A stretch of DNA of 64,000 bases from Singulisphaera sp. GP187 (GTDB taxonomy: Bacteria > Planctomycetota > Phycisphaerae > Phycisphaerales > SM1A02): the NCBI GenBank assembly GCA_945871915.1, contig CAMBXO010000003.1, positions 124,001 to 188,000 of the forward strand, written 5' to 3'. The notes beneath the pieces were generated by a model that saw only the letters and a program-made list of their open reading frames with translations, was not told where the DNA came from and made no database searches. Every line of letters starts with the position of its first letter. Position 1 is the stretch's first letter. Shown here piece after piece: positions 33,374 through 41,686 of the stretch. Position numbers and translations under genes: made by a program.

Positions 33374-35727
33374 TGCGTTGCGCCACCTCGTGCGCTGTCT
33401 TGCTGGTGTTCACCGCATCCGTGCTCGCCGCTCCGCCATCCGATGCGAGTGCGCTTCCGCCCCAAGATGCTGCAGCGGAAACCATTCTCCCCATCGATGA
33501 CGCGATCGCTCGCCTGGAAGACCTGAAACGACGCGTTGCCCTTGAACCAACCGAACTCGGGCAGCGACGCGCGGCGGATGAACTCATGGTTGTCCATCAG
33601 CAACTCGTTCGACAGCATGCGGGCGATCCGCGGCGACCACTCTGGCTTGCCGATTTTGCCGAAGATGCCTTCACCACCGCGCTGCCAGCGGGTGGCGATG
33701 TCGATCATGTGTTGTATGGATTGGCAGGACCCGAACCTCGCCGCCGAGTGCGTGCATTGGTTCGCGACATGTTGATGGCTTCCGAACAAGCCGAACAGGA
33801 CGCCAAGTCGCTGCTCACCCGTACGGGCGCCGAGGCCCTACCAACAGCACTTGCGGATCGACTCAATCATGTTGAGCGACCCCGCCGCATTCCGTTGCTT
33901 CGATCGCTCGCCGAAGTATTGCAAGTGGAAGTGGGTGAATTTGAAACGGGAAAGCGGCGCGCGATGGCGGAAGCGGCGATTGCACGGGTGGAAACGCTTC
34001 TTCCAGAACTGGATGATCGCACCATAAGTGTTGTGGCCCGATACGCCGGTCTTGCAGCAGCACGAATTGAAGATGAACGCTCAGCCAACCGACTGCTGAC
34101 CATGGCCAAGAACAAGGCGGGCACCGACGAGGCTTTGACAACGCTTGCAGATCTTGCGGCCTTGCGTGCTGCAGGATTGCTTCGCGGGCCGGGATCGGCG
34201 GCGGCGGCGGCGGGTCTGCTGCGAAATGCGGGGAGTTCAACCCGACGACTTGCTCTAGCAGAATTGGAGTCACGACTTCGTCGGCAGCAACAAGGCGAAG
34301 CCGGTTCGCTGGTGAGTGCGGAAACGCTTTCCGCTACGCAAGAATGGACGGCACCCTTTACGGATGTCTTGCGCCGAAGCACCGCCACGGAATCCGCATC
34401 GCTTCGAGACGCCGCCATGGCACGACTCATGTTGATTACACAAGAAGGGATTGCCCTTCCTGCTCGCGAGCCGATGGCACTGCTCGCCATTGCCAACAGC
34501 CGCCTTGATGCCGGAGAATCTGCGACCGACCTCTCCGAACTTTTACTTCGATTGGCTGATGATGGACTCATCCCCACGTCACTTCGTGCAGCCGCGCTTC
34601 GCACGCTCGCTCGAATTGACATGGCGGATCAAGCATGGACCGATGCCGTGGATCGATCCATACGGCTTGCCTCGGAACACTCCAGCGATCCATCGAGCGC
34701 GCCCGCGATCGCGCTTGCGGTGCGCATTGCGCGTGAATTGGATCGGGCCACGGATGGAGTGGACGCGCCTGCACGACAACGGCTCGAAAGTGCGGTGGCC
34801 CTTGGTTTGGCACAGTTTCCCGAGCACACGGATCAGGCCTTGTGGCAACTGGAACAGCAAACGCTTGCCGCCGAAGCGAAGTCCAACGGGCGAACGAGTG
34901 TGGTCATAGACACTCCACCGATTCTCGAAGTCACTGCTGATCCCATTTCCGATTGGCTCCGTGCTCGGCAGGCCGCGGCGCGCGCGTGGATGTGCGTGCA
35001 AGCGGGTGATGCAGAGGGTGCGCTGGCCATTCTTGGAAAACCGCAATTCACTTTGGCTGGAACAAGTGCCAGCCGTCGTTTGGCTAGTCGAGTGGCGGCG
35101 CTGGCTGAACTGGATCGCGATCCCGCTCTTGATTCCGAAATTCAAGAAGCCGCAAAGGCTTCTGCGCAACAGTTGGTGGATGTCACCACCGCTCGCATGG
35201 CGGCACTGCTTCCGTCCATTCGATTCCCGCTGGTTCCCGCGGACACGGCTTCGCCGGATGCGTGCGCCGCGCGCCGCCTTGCCGACGCGCTGACCGTCGC
35301 CAACACCGACGACGCAGCGGCATGGGTTCTTGCGGGTGATTTGCTTCGGCTTCGCGGCGAACCCTTGCGTGCGTGGCAGGCTTATGAGCGTGTGCTTCAC
35401 ACTCACCCCGATACCGCCGAAGCACTAATCGGGAAAGCCGAATCCAATTTTGCACTCGGTGGCGACGAGCGGCTTTCGGAAGCCATGGCCATCCATCGAC
35501 GAATGCTGGCAGGTCGAGAGATGGAAGGAGATGCCCTGCGGCGAGACAACGCATGGTGGCTTTCGCAACTTCGACAACTCCAAATCCTTCAGCGAGTTCA
35601 TCGCTGGGATTCGCGAGCCATCATGCAGTTGAACAGGCTCAGGGCCCTTGATCCAGCCCTTGGCGGAGAAGTGTTTGCAGCGGCGTTTGAACAATTGCCT
35701 GACAACGCTTCCGCCGCGCAACCCTAA
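33370..35727 (+). CDS. Large exported alpha-helical repeat protein of the ExbB/ExbD cluster
   Basis: 785 aa. The signal peptide is MMRCATSCAVLLVFTASVLA, after which the protein is almost wholly alpha-helical and Ala/Leu/Arg-rich. The helical hairpins are TPR-like, clearest near the end: ADALTVANTDDAAAWVLAGDLLRLRGEPLRAWQAYERVLHTHPDTAEALIGKAESNF. ATG 33370 overlaps the second ExbD stop. No enzymatic motif is seen. It is a likely periplasmic scaffold or partner of the VWA-ExbBD machine, which is inference from position. It ends 4 bp inside the convergent mqnB gene. Confidence 0.8.
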   Translation: MMRCATSCAVLLVFTASVLAAPPSDASALPPQDAAAETILPIDDAIARLEDLKRRVALEPTELGQRRAADELMVVHQQLVRQHAGDPRRPLWLADFAEDAFTTALPAGGDVDHVLYGLAGPEPRRRVRALVRDMLMASEQAEQDAKSLLTRTGAEALPTALADRLNHVERPRRIPLLRSLAEVLQVEVGEFETGKRRAMAEAAIARVETLLPELDDRTISVVARYAGLAAARIEDERSANRLLTMAKNKAGTDEALTTLADLAALRAAGLLRGPGSAAAAAGLLRNAGSSTRRLALAELESRLRRQQQGEAGSLVSAETLSATQEWTAPFTDVLRRSTATESASLRDAAMARLMLITQEGIALPAREPMALLAIANSRLDAGESATDLSELLLRLADDGLIPTSLRAAALRTLARIDMADQAWTDAVDRSIRLASEHSSDPSSAPAIALAVRIARELDRATDGVDAPARQRLESAVALGLAQFPEHTDQALWQLEQQTLAAEAKSNGRTSVVIDTPPILEVTADPISDWLRARQAAARAWMCVQAGDAEGALAILGKPQFTLAGTSASRRLASRVAALAELDRDPALDSEIQEAAKASAQQLVDVTTARMAALLPSIRFPLVPADTASPDACAARRLADALTVANTDDAAAWVLAGDLLRLRGEPLRAWQAYERVLHTHPDTAEALIGKAESNFALGGDERLSEAMAIHRRMLAGREMEGDALRRDNAWWLSQLRQLQILQRVHRWDSRAIMQLNRLRALDPALGGEVFAAAFEQLPDNASAAQP

Positions 35728-36353
35728 CGCGATCCCTCGTGCGCATCAATGCGAGCGCCTAACGCGTGCAAGGCAACGAACGCTTGATCGATGTCCCACC
35801 GCTGTCGAGATCGTTCGCCTGTTGAATTGGAAATCACGCGTACTTCTCCCGCCGCAATTCCAAGTCGCCTCGCTGCATGCACCACCGCAGCACCTTCCAT
35901 GGCTTCGGCCACTGCACCCGTACGCCGTTGCACTTCCGCGGCAAGTTCATCGGTACCGCTGCATGTGGCCACGGTGGCAATCACATTTCGGTGAACTGGT
36001 CCGGGAAGAAAAGTGGTCAGGGCCGCAAAGGTCGGAACGCGATTTCCCGGAAAATCACCCAGCGGAAATCCCAGGGCCTGCATGTCCACAAATCCTTCGG
36101 GCATTTGGAGTCCCTCCTCCATGTAGACACACTCTGTTGCAATCACCACCGCGCCAAGCGGCAGCATGCTGTCAGGCAGCGAGCCAGCAATGCCAAGACT
36201 GAGCACTCCGTCGAATGGACCCTCCTCAAGCAAGGCGGCCGTTGTTGCCGCAGCAGCGTTGGTGCGACCGATTCCGCTCACCACAACTTTGGCTCGACTG
36301 CATTGCAACGCCTCGGCCTCGCGCGACGTGGCCACCACAATCAAAAGTGGCAC
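35724..36353 (-). CDS. mqnB: Futalosine hydrolase
   Basis: 209 aa, of the purine-nucleoside phosphorylase/hydrolase superfamily. It cleaves futalosine to dehypoxanthine futalosine and hypoxanthine in the alternative menaquinone pathway. Visible are VVVSGIGRTNAAAATTAALLEEGPFDGVLSLGIAGSL, the substrate-binding EAMEGAAVVHAARRLG, and RVISNSTGERSRQRWDIDQA, which is typical of MqnB rather than MTA/SAH nucleosidase. GTG 36353 lies 1 nt past the hisS stop. mqnA, C and D are not in the window, so menaquinone by this route is an inference from one gene. Confidence 0.85.
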   Translation of the reverse strand: MPLLIVVATSREAEALQCSRAKVVVSGIGRTNAAAATTAALLEEGPFDGVLSLGIAGSLPDSMLPLGAVVIATECVYMEEGLQMPEGFVDMQALGFPLGDFPGNRVPTFAALTTFLPGPVHRNVIATVATCSGTDELAAEVQRRTGAVAEAMEGAAVVHAARRLGIAAGEVRVISNSTGERSRQRWDIDQAFVALHALGARIDAHEGSR

Positions 36354-36354
36354 C

Positions 36355-37692
36355 TTACGGGCCCCCTGCTCGACGCGATGCCCGAATGAAATCGGAAATC
36401 CCCTGCAACGAAACTTTTTCCTGTGAACCGCCGTCGAGATTTTTCACCACCACCGAACCCTCGGCGAGTTCCGCTCCAAGAATGACTGCATATCGGGCTC
36501 GCGCTTTGGCTGCATCCCCAAGGAGTTTTCCAATGTTGCGAGTGGTCTTCCAATTGCTGCGAGCCTGAAATCCATCGCGACGCAGGCTCATCAGCAATCG
36601 CGGCAGCGCTTGCTCAGCTGCATCGCTTCCATCGCTTATCAAATACGCATCAGGTCGTGGAAGCAGCGCCATGGCATCTGCAGGCAGCAGACCTCGATCA
36701 CCGAGCACTAATCCAAGAACAACATCTCCCATGCCGAATCCAAACGCAGGCATGGACGGCCCGCCAAAAAGTTCCACAAGGTTGTCGTAACGACCGCCGC
36801 CGGCGATCGCTCGTTCCTTTCCACCAGCGGCATGCAATTCAAACACGGTGCCGGTGTAATACGCAAGACCCCGCACAATTCCGAAATCCCATTCGCACCA
36901 CGGCGCAAGATCCATGGACTGAAGGCGTTGAGCAAGTTCTGTGGCTCCTTCAAGCGATGCTTCCGGAACACCAAGGCACTCGGCCAAGGTTTTTGCGGAC
37001 GCACTCATCGGCAAACGCGACGCAGCGATGTGATCAAAGCGAGCTCTCGCCGCCGACGAAAGCCCTAGCAGCGTCGCCCGCTTGTCAAACTCCGCTGGTT
37101 CCATCCGATCGCGGCGATCGAGTAACTCAAAGGCTTCAGCGGTTTTGTCCGCAGCCACGCCGGCGCTGGTGAGCGCCGCCGCCACCGCGCCGCGGTGACT
37201 CAACCGAACCCGCACATCCGTCGCCTTCAATCCCAATCGCTCCATGGCAAGCACCGCACACCCAATCACTTCGGCGTCAGCGGCGGCTCCGTTCACACCG
37301 ATCAAGTCCACATTCCATTGCACAAATTCCCGCAGCCGCCCCCGCTGCTGACGCTCGGCTCGAAAGTGAACTGGAATTCCAAACCATTTCACTGGCAACG
37401 GAAGGCTGCCTGCTTTCGCGGCCACCATGCGTGCCAGCGTTGGGGTGAACTCGGGGCGCAGCGCATAATCGTCTTCTCCACCGGCGCGGCGAAAGCTAAA
37501 AAGTTCATTCACAATCCCTGGACCACTCTTGGCGGTGTAAAGCGAAAGATGCTCAAAGGTCGGACCTTCGATCTCCTCAAATCCACAATCGATGCTCGCC
37601 TGTCTCCACGCGGCTTCGATGTGACGGCGAACCGCCATGGCATCTGGATAGAAGTCGCGAGTGCCCTTGGGACCCTGATGGGTGACGGCCAT
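36355..37692 (-). CDS. hisS: Histidyl-tRNA synthetase
   Basis: 445 aa. It charges tRNA-His. The class II motifs are visible: the motif 1 area after QGPKGTRDFYPDAMAVRRHIE, motif 2 in PVHFRAERQQRGRLREFVQWNVDLIG, the His-specific GIVRGLAYYTGTVFEL, and motif 3 around GGGRYDNLVELFGG and FGFGMGDVVLGL. The C-terminal anticodon-binding domain (RPDAYLISDGSDAAEQALPRLLMSLRRDGF) is present. ATG 37692 lies 7 nt from a TACTAT box. It is followed by mqnB with a 1-nt gap. Confidence 0.96.
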   Translation of the reverse strand: MAVTHQGPKGTRDFYPDAMAVRRHIEAAWRQASIDCGFEEIEGPTFEHLSLYTAKSGPGIVNELFSFRRAGGEDDYALRPEFTPTLARMVAAKAGSLPLPVKWFGIPVHFRAERQQRGRLREFVQWNVDLIGVNGAAADAEVIGCAVLAMERLGLKATDVRVRLSHRGAVAAALTSAGVAADKTAEAFELLDRRDRMEPAEFDKRATLLGLSSAARARFDHIAASRLPMSASAKTLAECLGVPEASLEGATELAQRLQSMDLAPWCEWDFGIVRGLAYYTGTVFELHAAGGKERAIAGGGRYDNLVELFGGPSMPAFGFGMGDVVLGLVLGDRGLLPADAMALLPRPDAYLISDGSDAAEQALPRLLMSLRRDGFQARSNWKTTRNIGKLLGDAAKARARYAVILGAELAEGSVVVKNLDGGSQEKVSLQGISDFIRASRRAGGP

Positions 37693-37699
37693 ACGCCGG

Positions 37700-37705
37700 A
37701 TAGTA
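37700..37705 (-). promoter_or_regulatory. -10 box (TACTAT) of hisS-mqnB
   Basis: TACTAT on the minus strand ends 7 nt before ATG 37692, within the 30-bp gap after the upstream membrane-protein gene. Confidence 0.55.
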
Positions 37706-37722
37706 GAAGAAGTGGCGAACCG

Positions 37723-38325
37723 TCAGGCAACCGCCGGAGTGGCTTCGCGCATGCTGCGCATCAGCCAGACGGCGGGAAGTCCGGCAAGCGTCCACCCGAT
37801 GGTTCCGTCGATGCACAGCACCGCGGTCCAATCATTTGGCGTGGCCATGAACGCCCATCCAATCATGTGCGTGCTCAGGTTCATAAAGGTGACGATGGCC
37901 AGAAGTGTTAGAAAGCGACGAAGCGGGCCATGTCGTGCACCTGCGAGCCCGACGGCCGCCACCAACAGTGATGTGGCGAAAAACTCAACCAAAATGCCTC
38001 GGACAAACATCATGGAGTCAAATGGGTTCTGCCCTGCTTTGGTGAACGCCATCATGATCGTCGGCCCTCTCTTGCCTTTGGCCACCCATTCGTTTTCCAT
38101 GGCGGTGCGTGCTTCAGGTGTCTTGGCAGAATTCCAATCGGGTTCCGATGGATAGACATACATGCCAGACTGGGGCGCGTCTCGATCGATCGCAGCGACC
38201 ATGGCATCACCACCAGGCATGGGACGCAGGTATTCGTTGTACAAACCGCCCGCCCATGCGAAACCGCCCCACACGAAAACGAGAATGGTTCCGGCGACGA
38301 CGGAGATGAGGTATCTCATTGGCAT
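37723..38325 (-). CDS. Four-helix membrane protein of unknown function
   Basis: 200 aa. Helix 1 is at the N-terminus (MRYLISVVAGTILVFVWGGFAWA), followed by a soluble loop of about 70 residues with MYVYPSEPDWNSAKTPEARTAMENEW and then three more helices (about 105-128, 135-157 and 165-185). I do not recognise the family, but the layout resembles small conserved inner-membrane proteins of unknown role in planctomycetes. ATG 38325 lies 6 nt from a TACGCT box; the second Met (residue 3) is possible. Confidence 0.7.
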   Translation of the reverse strand: MPMRYLISVVAGTILVFVWGGFAWAGGLYNEYLRPMPGGDAMVAAIDRDAPQSGMYVYPSEPDWNSAKTPEARTAMENEWVAKGKRGPTIMMAFTKAGQNPFDSMMFVRGILVEFFATSLLVAAVGLAGARHGPLRRFLTLLAIVTFMNLSTHMIGWAFMATPNDWTAVLCIDGTIGWTLAGLPAVWLMRSMREATPAVA

Positions 38326-38331
38326 GTCCGC

Positions 38332-38337
38332 AGCGTA
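38332..38337 (-). promoter_or_regulatory. -10 box (TACGCT) of the four-helix membrane protein
   Basis: TACGCT on the minus strand ends 6 nt before ATG 38325. The 25-bp gap to the DinB gene leaves little room for anything else. Confidence 0.5.
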
Positions 38338-38350
38338 CCTGCTGCCAAGT

Positions 38351-38854
38351 TCAGGAGCCGAGTCGTTCGCGTGCCCAGAGAATCCAACTGGAGTCAGGCA
38401 GGCTCTTGCCCATTGAGCGAAACATAAAACTCAATTGCGCGTTGTGGTACAGAGCGTGGGTCGGAACATGCATGCACGCATCTTCCACTCGTTGCTTGTA
38501 GGTCTTTCCATCTCGAACGCGCTCGACAATCCGTTGACACTCCGCGGCGGTCAGGTTGGCAAGAAAGCGATCCCAATCGGCACGAGTGCTGTTCCAACCA
38601 GTTTTGAGAGCATCCAGCGTTGAGCAATCGGCTTGTGTTGGCATCACCAAGCCGTTGGCGGTTCCGGACATCACACCAATCCAAATCCGTTCAGCACCCA
38701 TCAAGTGCAGCAGCGTTTCAAAGACACTCCCGAGACCAATTGGAAATGAACGATGCAATTCCTCGTGCGAGAGTGCTTGCGCCGCCTGCAGTGATCGGTC
38801 GGTGAGCCATCGCAACCACTGATGCGCTTCACGAATGGTGGTCAAATTGTCCAA
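38351..38854 (-). CDS. DinB-family protein
   Basis: 167 aa in a four-helix bundle typical of DinB/YfiT-like metalloproteins. The three metal-ligand histidines are visible in position: the first in ETLLHLMGAERIWI, and two in CMHVPTHALYHNAQL near the end of helix 3. DinB relatives include thiol transferases and damage-inducible proteins; the substrate is unknown. No ATG is available at the N-terminus; TTG 38854 is used because AAGGA precedes it by 8 nt. Confidence 0.8.
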   Translation of the reverse strand: MDNLTTIREAHQWLRWLTDRSLQAAQALSHEELHRSFPIGLGSVFETLLHLMGAERIWIGVMSGTANGLVMPTQADCSTLDALKTGWNSTRADWDRFLANLTAAECQRIVERVRDGKTYKQRVEDACMHVPTHALYHNAQLSFMFRSMGKSLPDSSWILWARERLGS

Positions 38855-38905
38855 GGTGCGAGTCCTTGTTGAATGGAAAGGAATGATTCCAGCCGCGTCC
38901 GCATC

Positions 38906-40576
38906 TCACCACTCCGGGCCACCGGCATAACGGCCATACACATCGGCCATCGCCTGCACCATCTCACCCAGCGTGCAACGACTCAATGACGCTTCCACAA
39001 GTGCCGCCATCACATTGCGGCCTTCGCGAGCATCATGGCGAATGCGATCAAGAGCACGAAGAACCGTCTCGTTGTTTCGCCCTCGCTTCAGCGCCCCAAG
39101 GCGATCGCACTGCTCGGTTTCCACGGTGTGTGGAATCTGCAGAATCTCCATGTTGCGCTCTTCATTTCCTTCGGTGTAGGCGTTCACACCAACAATCATG
39201 CGGTCGCCCGCTTCCATCTCCTGTCCAAAGCGGTAGCTCGCTTCGGCGATTTGCCTGCGGAAATACCCCTTATGAATGCCCGCCACCACACCGCCCATCT
39301 CATCAATTTCTTCGATCAAACGATTGCCGTCCGCCTCCATGCGATCCGTGAGCGCCTCAATAAACCATGAACCACCCAATGGATCCACGGTTCGTTGCAC
39401 TCCGGTTTCATGCGCAAGAATCTGCTGCGTTCGAAGCGCGACGCGAACCGCCTGCTCCGTTGGCAAGCCAAGCGTTTCATCCATCGAATCGGTATGCAAA
39501 CTTTGGCATCCACCCAGCACGCCGGCGAGAGCCTGATAGGCCACGCGAACAATGTTGTTCATCGGTTGCTGTTCGGTCAGCGAACAACCCGCGGTCTGCA
39601 CATGCGTTCGCATCAGCCATGACCGTTCCAACTTGGCACCAAATCGGAAACGCATCGCATGGGCCCACATTCGCCTTGCGGCACGCAACTTGCAAATTTC
39701 TTCAAAGAACTCGTTGTGGCTGTTGAAGAAGAATGACAGCCGCGACGCAAACGCATCCACATCCAAACCTCGCTTGATGCAAGCGTCCACATATTCCATT
39801 CCGTCGCGAAGCGTGAAGGCAAGTTCCTGTGTTGCGTTGCTGCCAGCCTCGCGAATGTGATAACCGCTAATGGAAACGCTGTTCCATTTGGGAAGGTGTT
39901 GCGTGGCAAATTCAATGGTGTCCACCACCAGTTTCACACTGGCCTCTGGCGGATAAATGAATTCGTTTTGACTGTGAAACTCCTTCAGAATGTCATTCTG
40001 AAGCGTGCCGCCAAGCGTGTCCCATCCAATGCCTCGCTCCCTGGCCATGGCCAGATACATCGCCCAGATCACACAGGCGGGGCCGTTGATCGTTTGGCTT
40101 ACGGTGACTTCACCAATCGGAATGTCCGCGTACAAGCGATGCATGTCCTCAATAGTGCAAATCGCCACGCCGCAACGGCCCACTTCGCCAGCACTCAGCG
40201 GATCATCGCTGTCTCGGCCCATCAGCGTTGGCAAGTCAAATGCCGTACTCAACCCCGTGTTGGCCTTCGTGCCTTGAGCATTCTCCAGCAGATACTTGAA
40301 TCGTTTGTTGGTGTCGTCGGCGCTTCCAAACCCTGCAAATTGTCGCATGGTCCAGAGTCGATTGCGATACATGGTCTTGTGAACGCCCCGCGTGAATGGA
40401 AACTGACCCGGCTCGCCGATCCGAGCGTGTGATTGCTTGGGATCTTTTGCGTCGATGGTGGGAACGCTCGAAGGGTTGTAGCGTTCTTCGAGTGCGTAAC
40501 CAGACAGCGTGACGGTTTCTGGATTCACCGCGGGCTGTGCGGGCTTGGCGGATTCGGTTCGTGCCGATGTGCTCAT
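38906..40576 (-). CDS. Methylmalonyl-CoA mutase, large (substrate-binding) subunit
   Basis: 556 aa. It rearranges (R)-methylmalonyl-CoA and succinyl-CoA with adenosylcobalamin. The TIM-barrel part is well preserved: RNRLWTMRQFAGFGSADDTNKRFKYLLENAQGTKANTGLSTAFDLPTLMG, SVSISGYHIREAGSNATQELAFTL, and GGCQSLHTDSMDETLGLPTEQAVRVALRTQQIL. The C-terminal B12-binding domain is absent, so a separate small subunit must supply it; none is in the window. Closely related isobutyryl-CoA or ethylmalonyl-CoA mutases share this architecture, so the substrate is likely but not certain. A TAGGAT box lies 26 nt upstream with a GAGG-containing leader. Confidence 0.92.
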   Translation of the reverse strand: MSTSARTESAKPAQPAVNPETVTLSGYALEERYNPSSVPTIDAKDPKQSHARIGEPGQFPFTRGVHKTMYRNRLWTMRQFAGFGSADDTNKRFKYLLENAQGTKANTGLSTAFDLPTLMGRDSDDPLSAGEVGRCGVAICTIEDMHRLYADIPIGEVTVSQTINGPACVIWAMYLAMARERGIGWDTLGGTLQNDILKEFHSQNEFIYPPEASVKLVVDTIEFATQHLPKWNSVSISGYHIREAGSNATQELAFTLRDGMEYVDACIKRGLDVDAFASRLSFFFNSHNEFFEEICKLRAARRMWAHAMRFRFGAKLERSWLMRTHVQTAGCSLTEQQPMNNIVRVAYQALAGVLGGCQSLHTDSMDETLGLPTEQAVRVALRTQQILAHETGVQRTVDPLGGSWFIEALTDRMEADGNRLIEEIDEMGGVVAGIHKGYFRRQIAEASYRFGQEMEAGDRMIVGVNAYTEGNEERNMEILQIPHTVETEQCDRLGALKRGRNNETVLRALDRIRHDAREGRNVMAALVEASLSRCTLGEMVQAMADVYGRYAGGPEW

Positions 40577-40669
40577 AGTTGAAAGGACCTCATGTGGTCA
40601 TCCTAGTGGCAAACCACCACCAAACCCAAGTGCCACCACCATGAAAGGCCTAGCATCGCAGGTCCATTC

Positions 40670-41686
40670 ATGTCCCCACGCTCACGCCACCACACGCTGT
40701 TGTTGATTCTCTGCTTTGGAACGGTCTACCTCGTCTGGGGAAGCACCTTCATGGGAATCAAGATTGCGGTCCAAAAAATTCCGCCGCTGTTTATGGGGGG
40801 CATCCGATTTGAGATTGCGGGTGTGGTCTTGCTGCTCATCCTGGCCTTAACCGGGAAGGTGAACTGGAAATGGATTTCGCAGTGGCCGGCATGGCGCACA
40901 GCAATCATTTCCGGTGCCATCATGCTTCTGCTTGCTCACGGCCTGCAATGTATGGGGCTCGATCGCAACATCCCAAGCGGTATTGCCGCACTGATCGTTG
41001 GCAGCACACCCATTTCTATGGTGACGCTGGATCGACTGCAAACACGCCGCGGACTGCCCAGCGGTCGAGTGATGCTGGGCATGTTCAGCGGACTTGTCGG
41101 CGTGTGCGTGCTGGTGGGTGGATCCATCATGTCCACAAACCTTGGCATCCATATCGATTGGATCGGGGCACTTCTGGTCCTTGGAAGTTCGCTCAGCTGG
41201 AGTGCCGGAACGATTCTCTGTCGCACACTTCCACAACCCCGTGAGCCGCTGGTGGCCAGTGCGCTCCAAATGATTGTGGGAGGCTTCATGCTGTTGGTGG
41301 TGAGTTTCGCTTTGGAATCCTGGAAGCCGATGGCGGCGGTGCCGTGGAGCGACTCGGTGTGGCTGGCACTGCTGTACCTCACCATCTTTGGTTCGTTGCT
41401 TGCGTACCCCGCGTACATGTGGATCATTCGCAATGCCAGTGCGCCCGCCGTGGCCACCTATGCGTTTGTGAATCCAATGATCGCCATGTTCTTGGGCTGG
41501 CTGGTGTTGCATGAGCAACTGCACCCACGCATCGGGCTTGCGGCCATTCTGATTCTTGGTGGAGTGGTGCTGATGCAGACTGGAAGAAAAACACGAGAAG
41601 ACCACCACCACTCACCACGTTCTCCACTGCAGACAGACGAGTCACTTACACGGCAAAGTATTTCGCCTCAGGGTGATGCACGATGA
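40670..41686 (+). CDS. EamA/DMT-family (YedA-like) metabolite exporter
   Basis: 338 aa with about ten transmembrane helices in two EamA halves. LCFGTVYLVWGSTFMGIKIAVQKIPPLFMGGIRF is the characteristic opening of YedA/RhaT-like exporters, and LGSSLSWSAGTILCRTL begins the second half. SGIAALIVGSTPI and NASAPAVATYAFVNPMIAMFLGWLVLHEQL are conserved. Export of amino acids or other metabolites is the family role. The C-terminal 30 residues are His/Ser-rich and overlap the 3' end of the convergent metH by 41 bp. Confidence 0.9.
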   Translation: MSPRSRHHTLLLILCFGTVYLVWGSTFMGIKIAVQKIPPLFMGGIRFEIAGVVLLLILALTGKVNWKWISQWPAWRTAIISGAIMLLLAHGLQCMGLDRNIPSGIAALIVGSTPISMVTLDRLQTRRGLPSGRVMLGMFSGLVGVCVLVGGSIMSTNLGIHIDWIGALLVLGSSLSWSAGTILCRTLPQPREPLVASALQMIVGGFMLLVVSFALESWKPMAAVPWSDSVWLALLYLTIFGSLLAYPAYMWIIRNASAPAVATYAFVNPMIAMFLGWLVLHEQLHPRIGLAAILILGGVVLMQTGRKTREDHHHSPRSPLQTDESLTRQSISPQGDAR

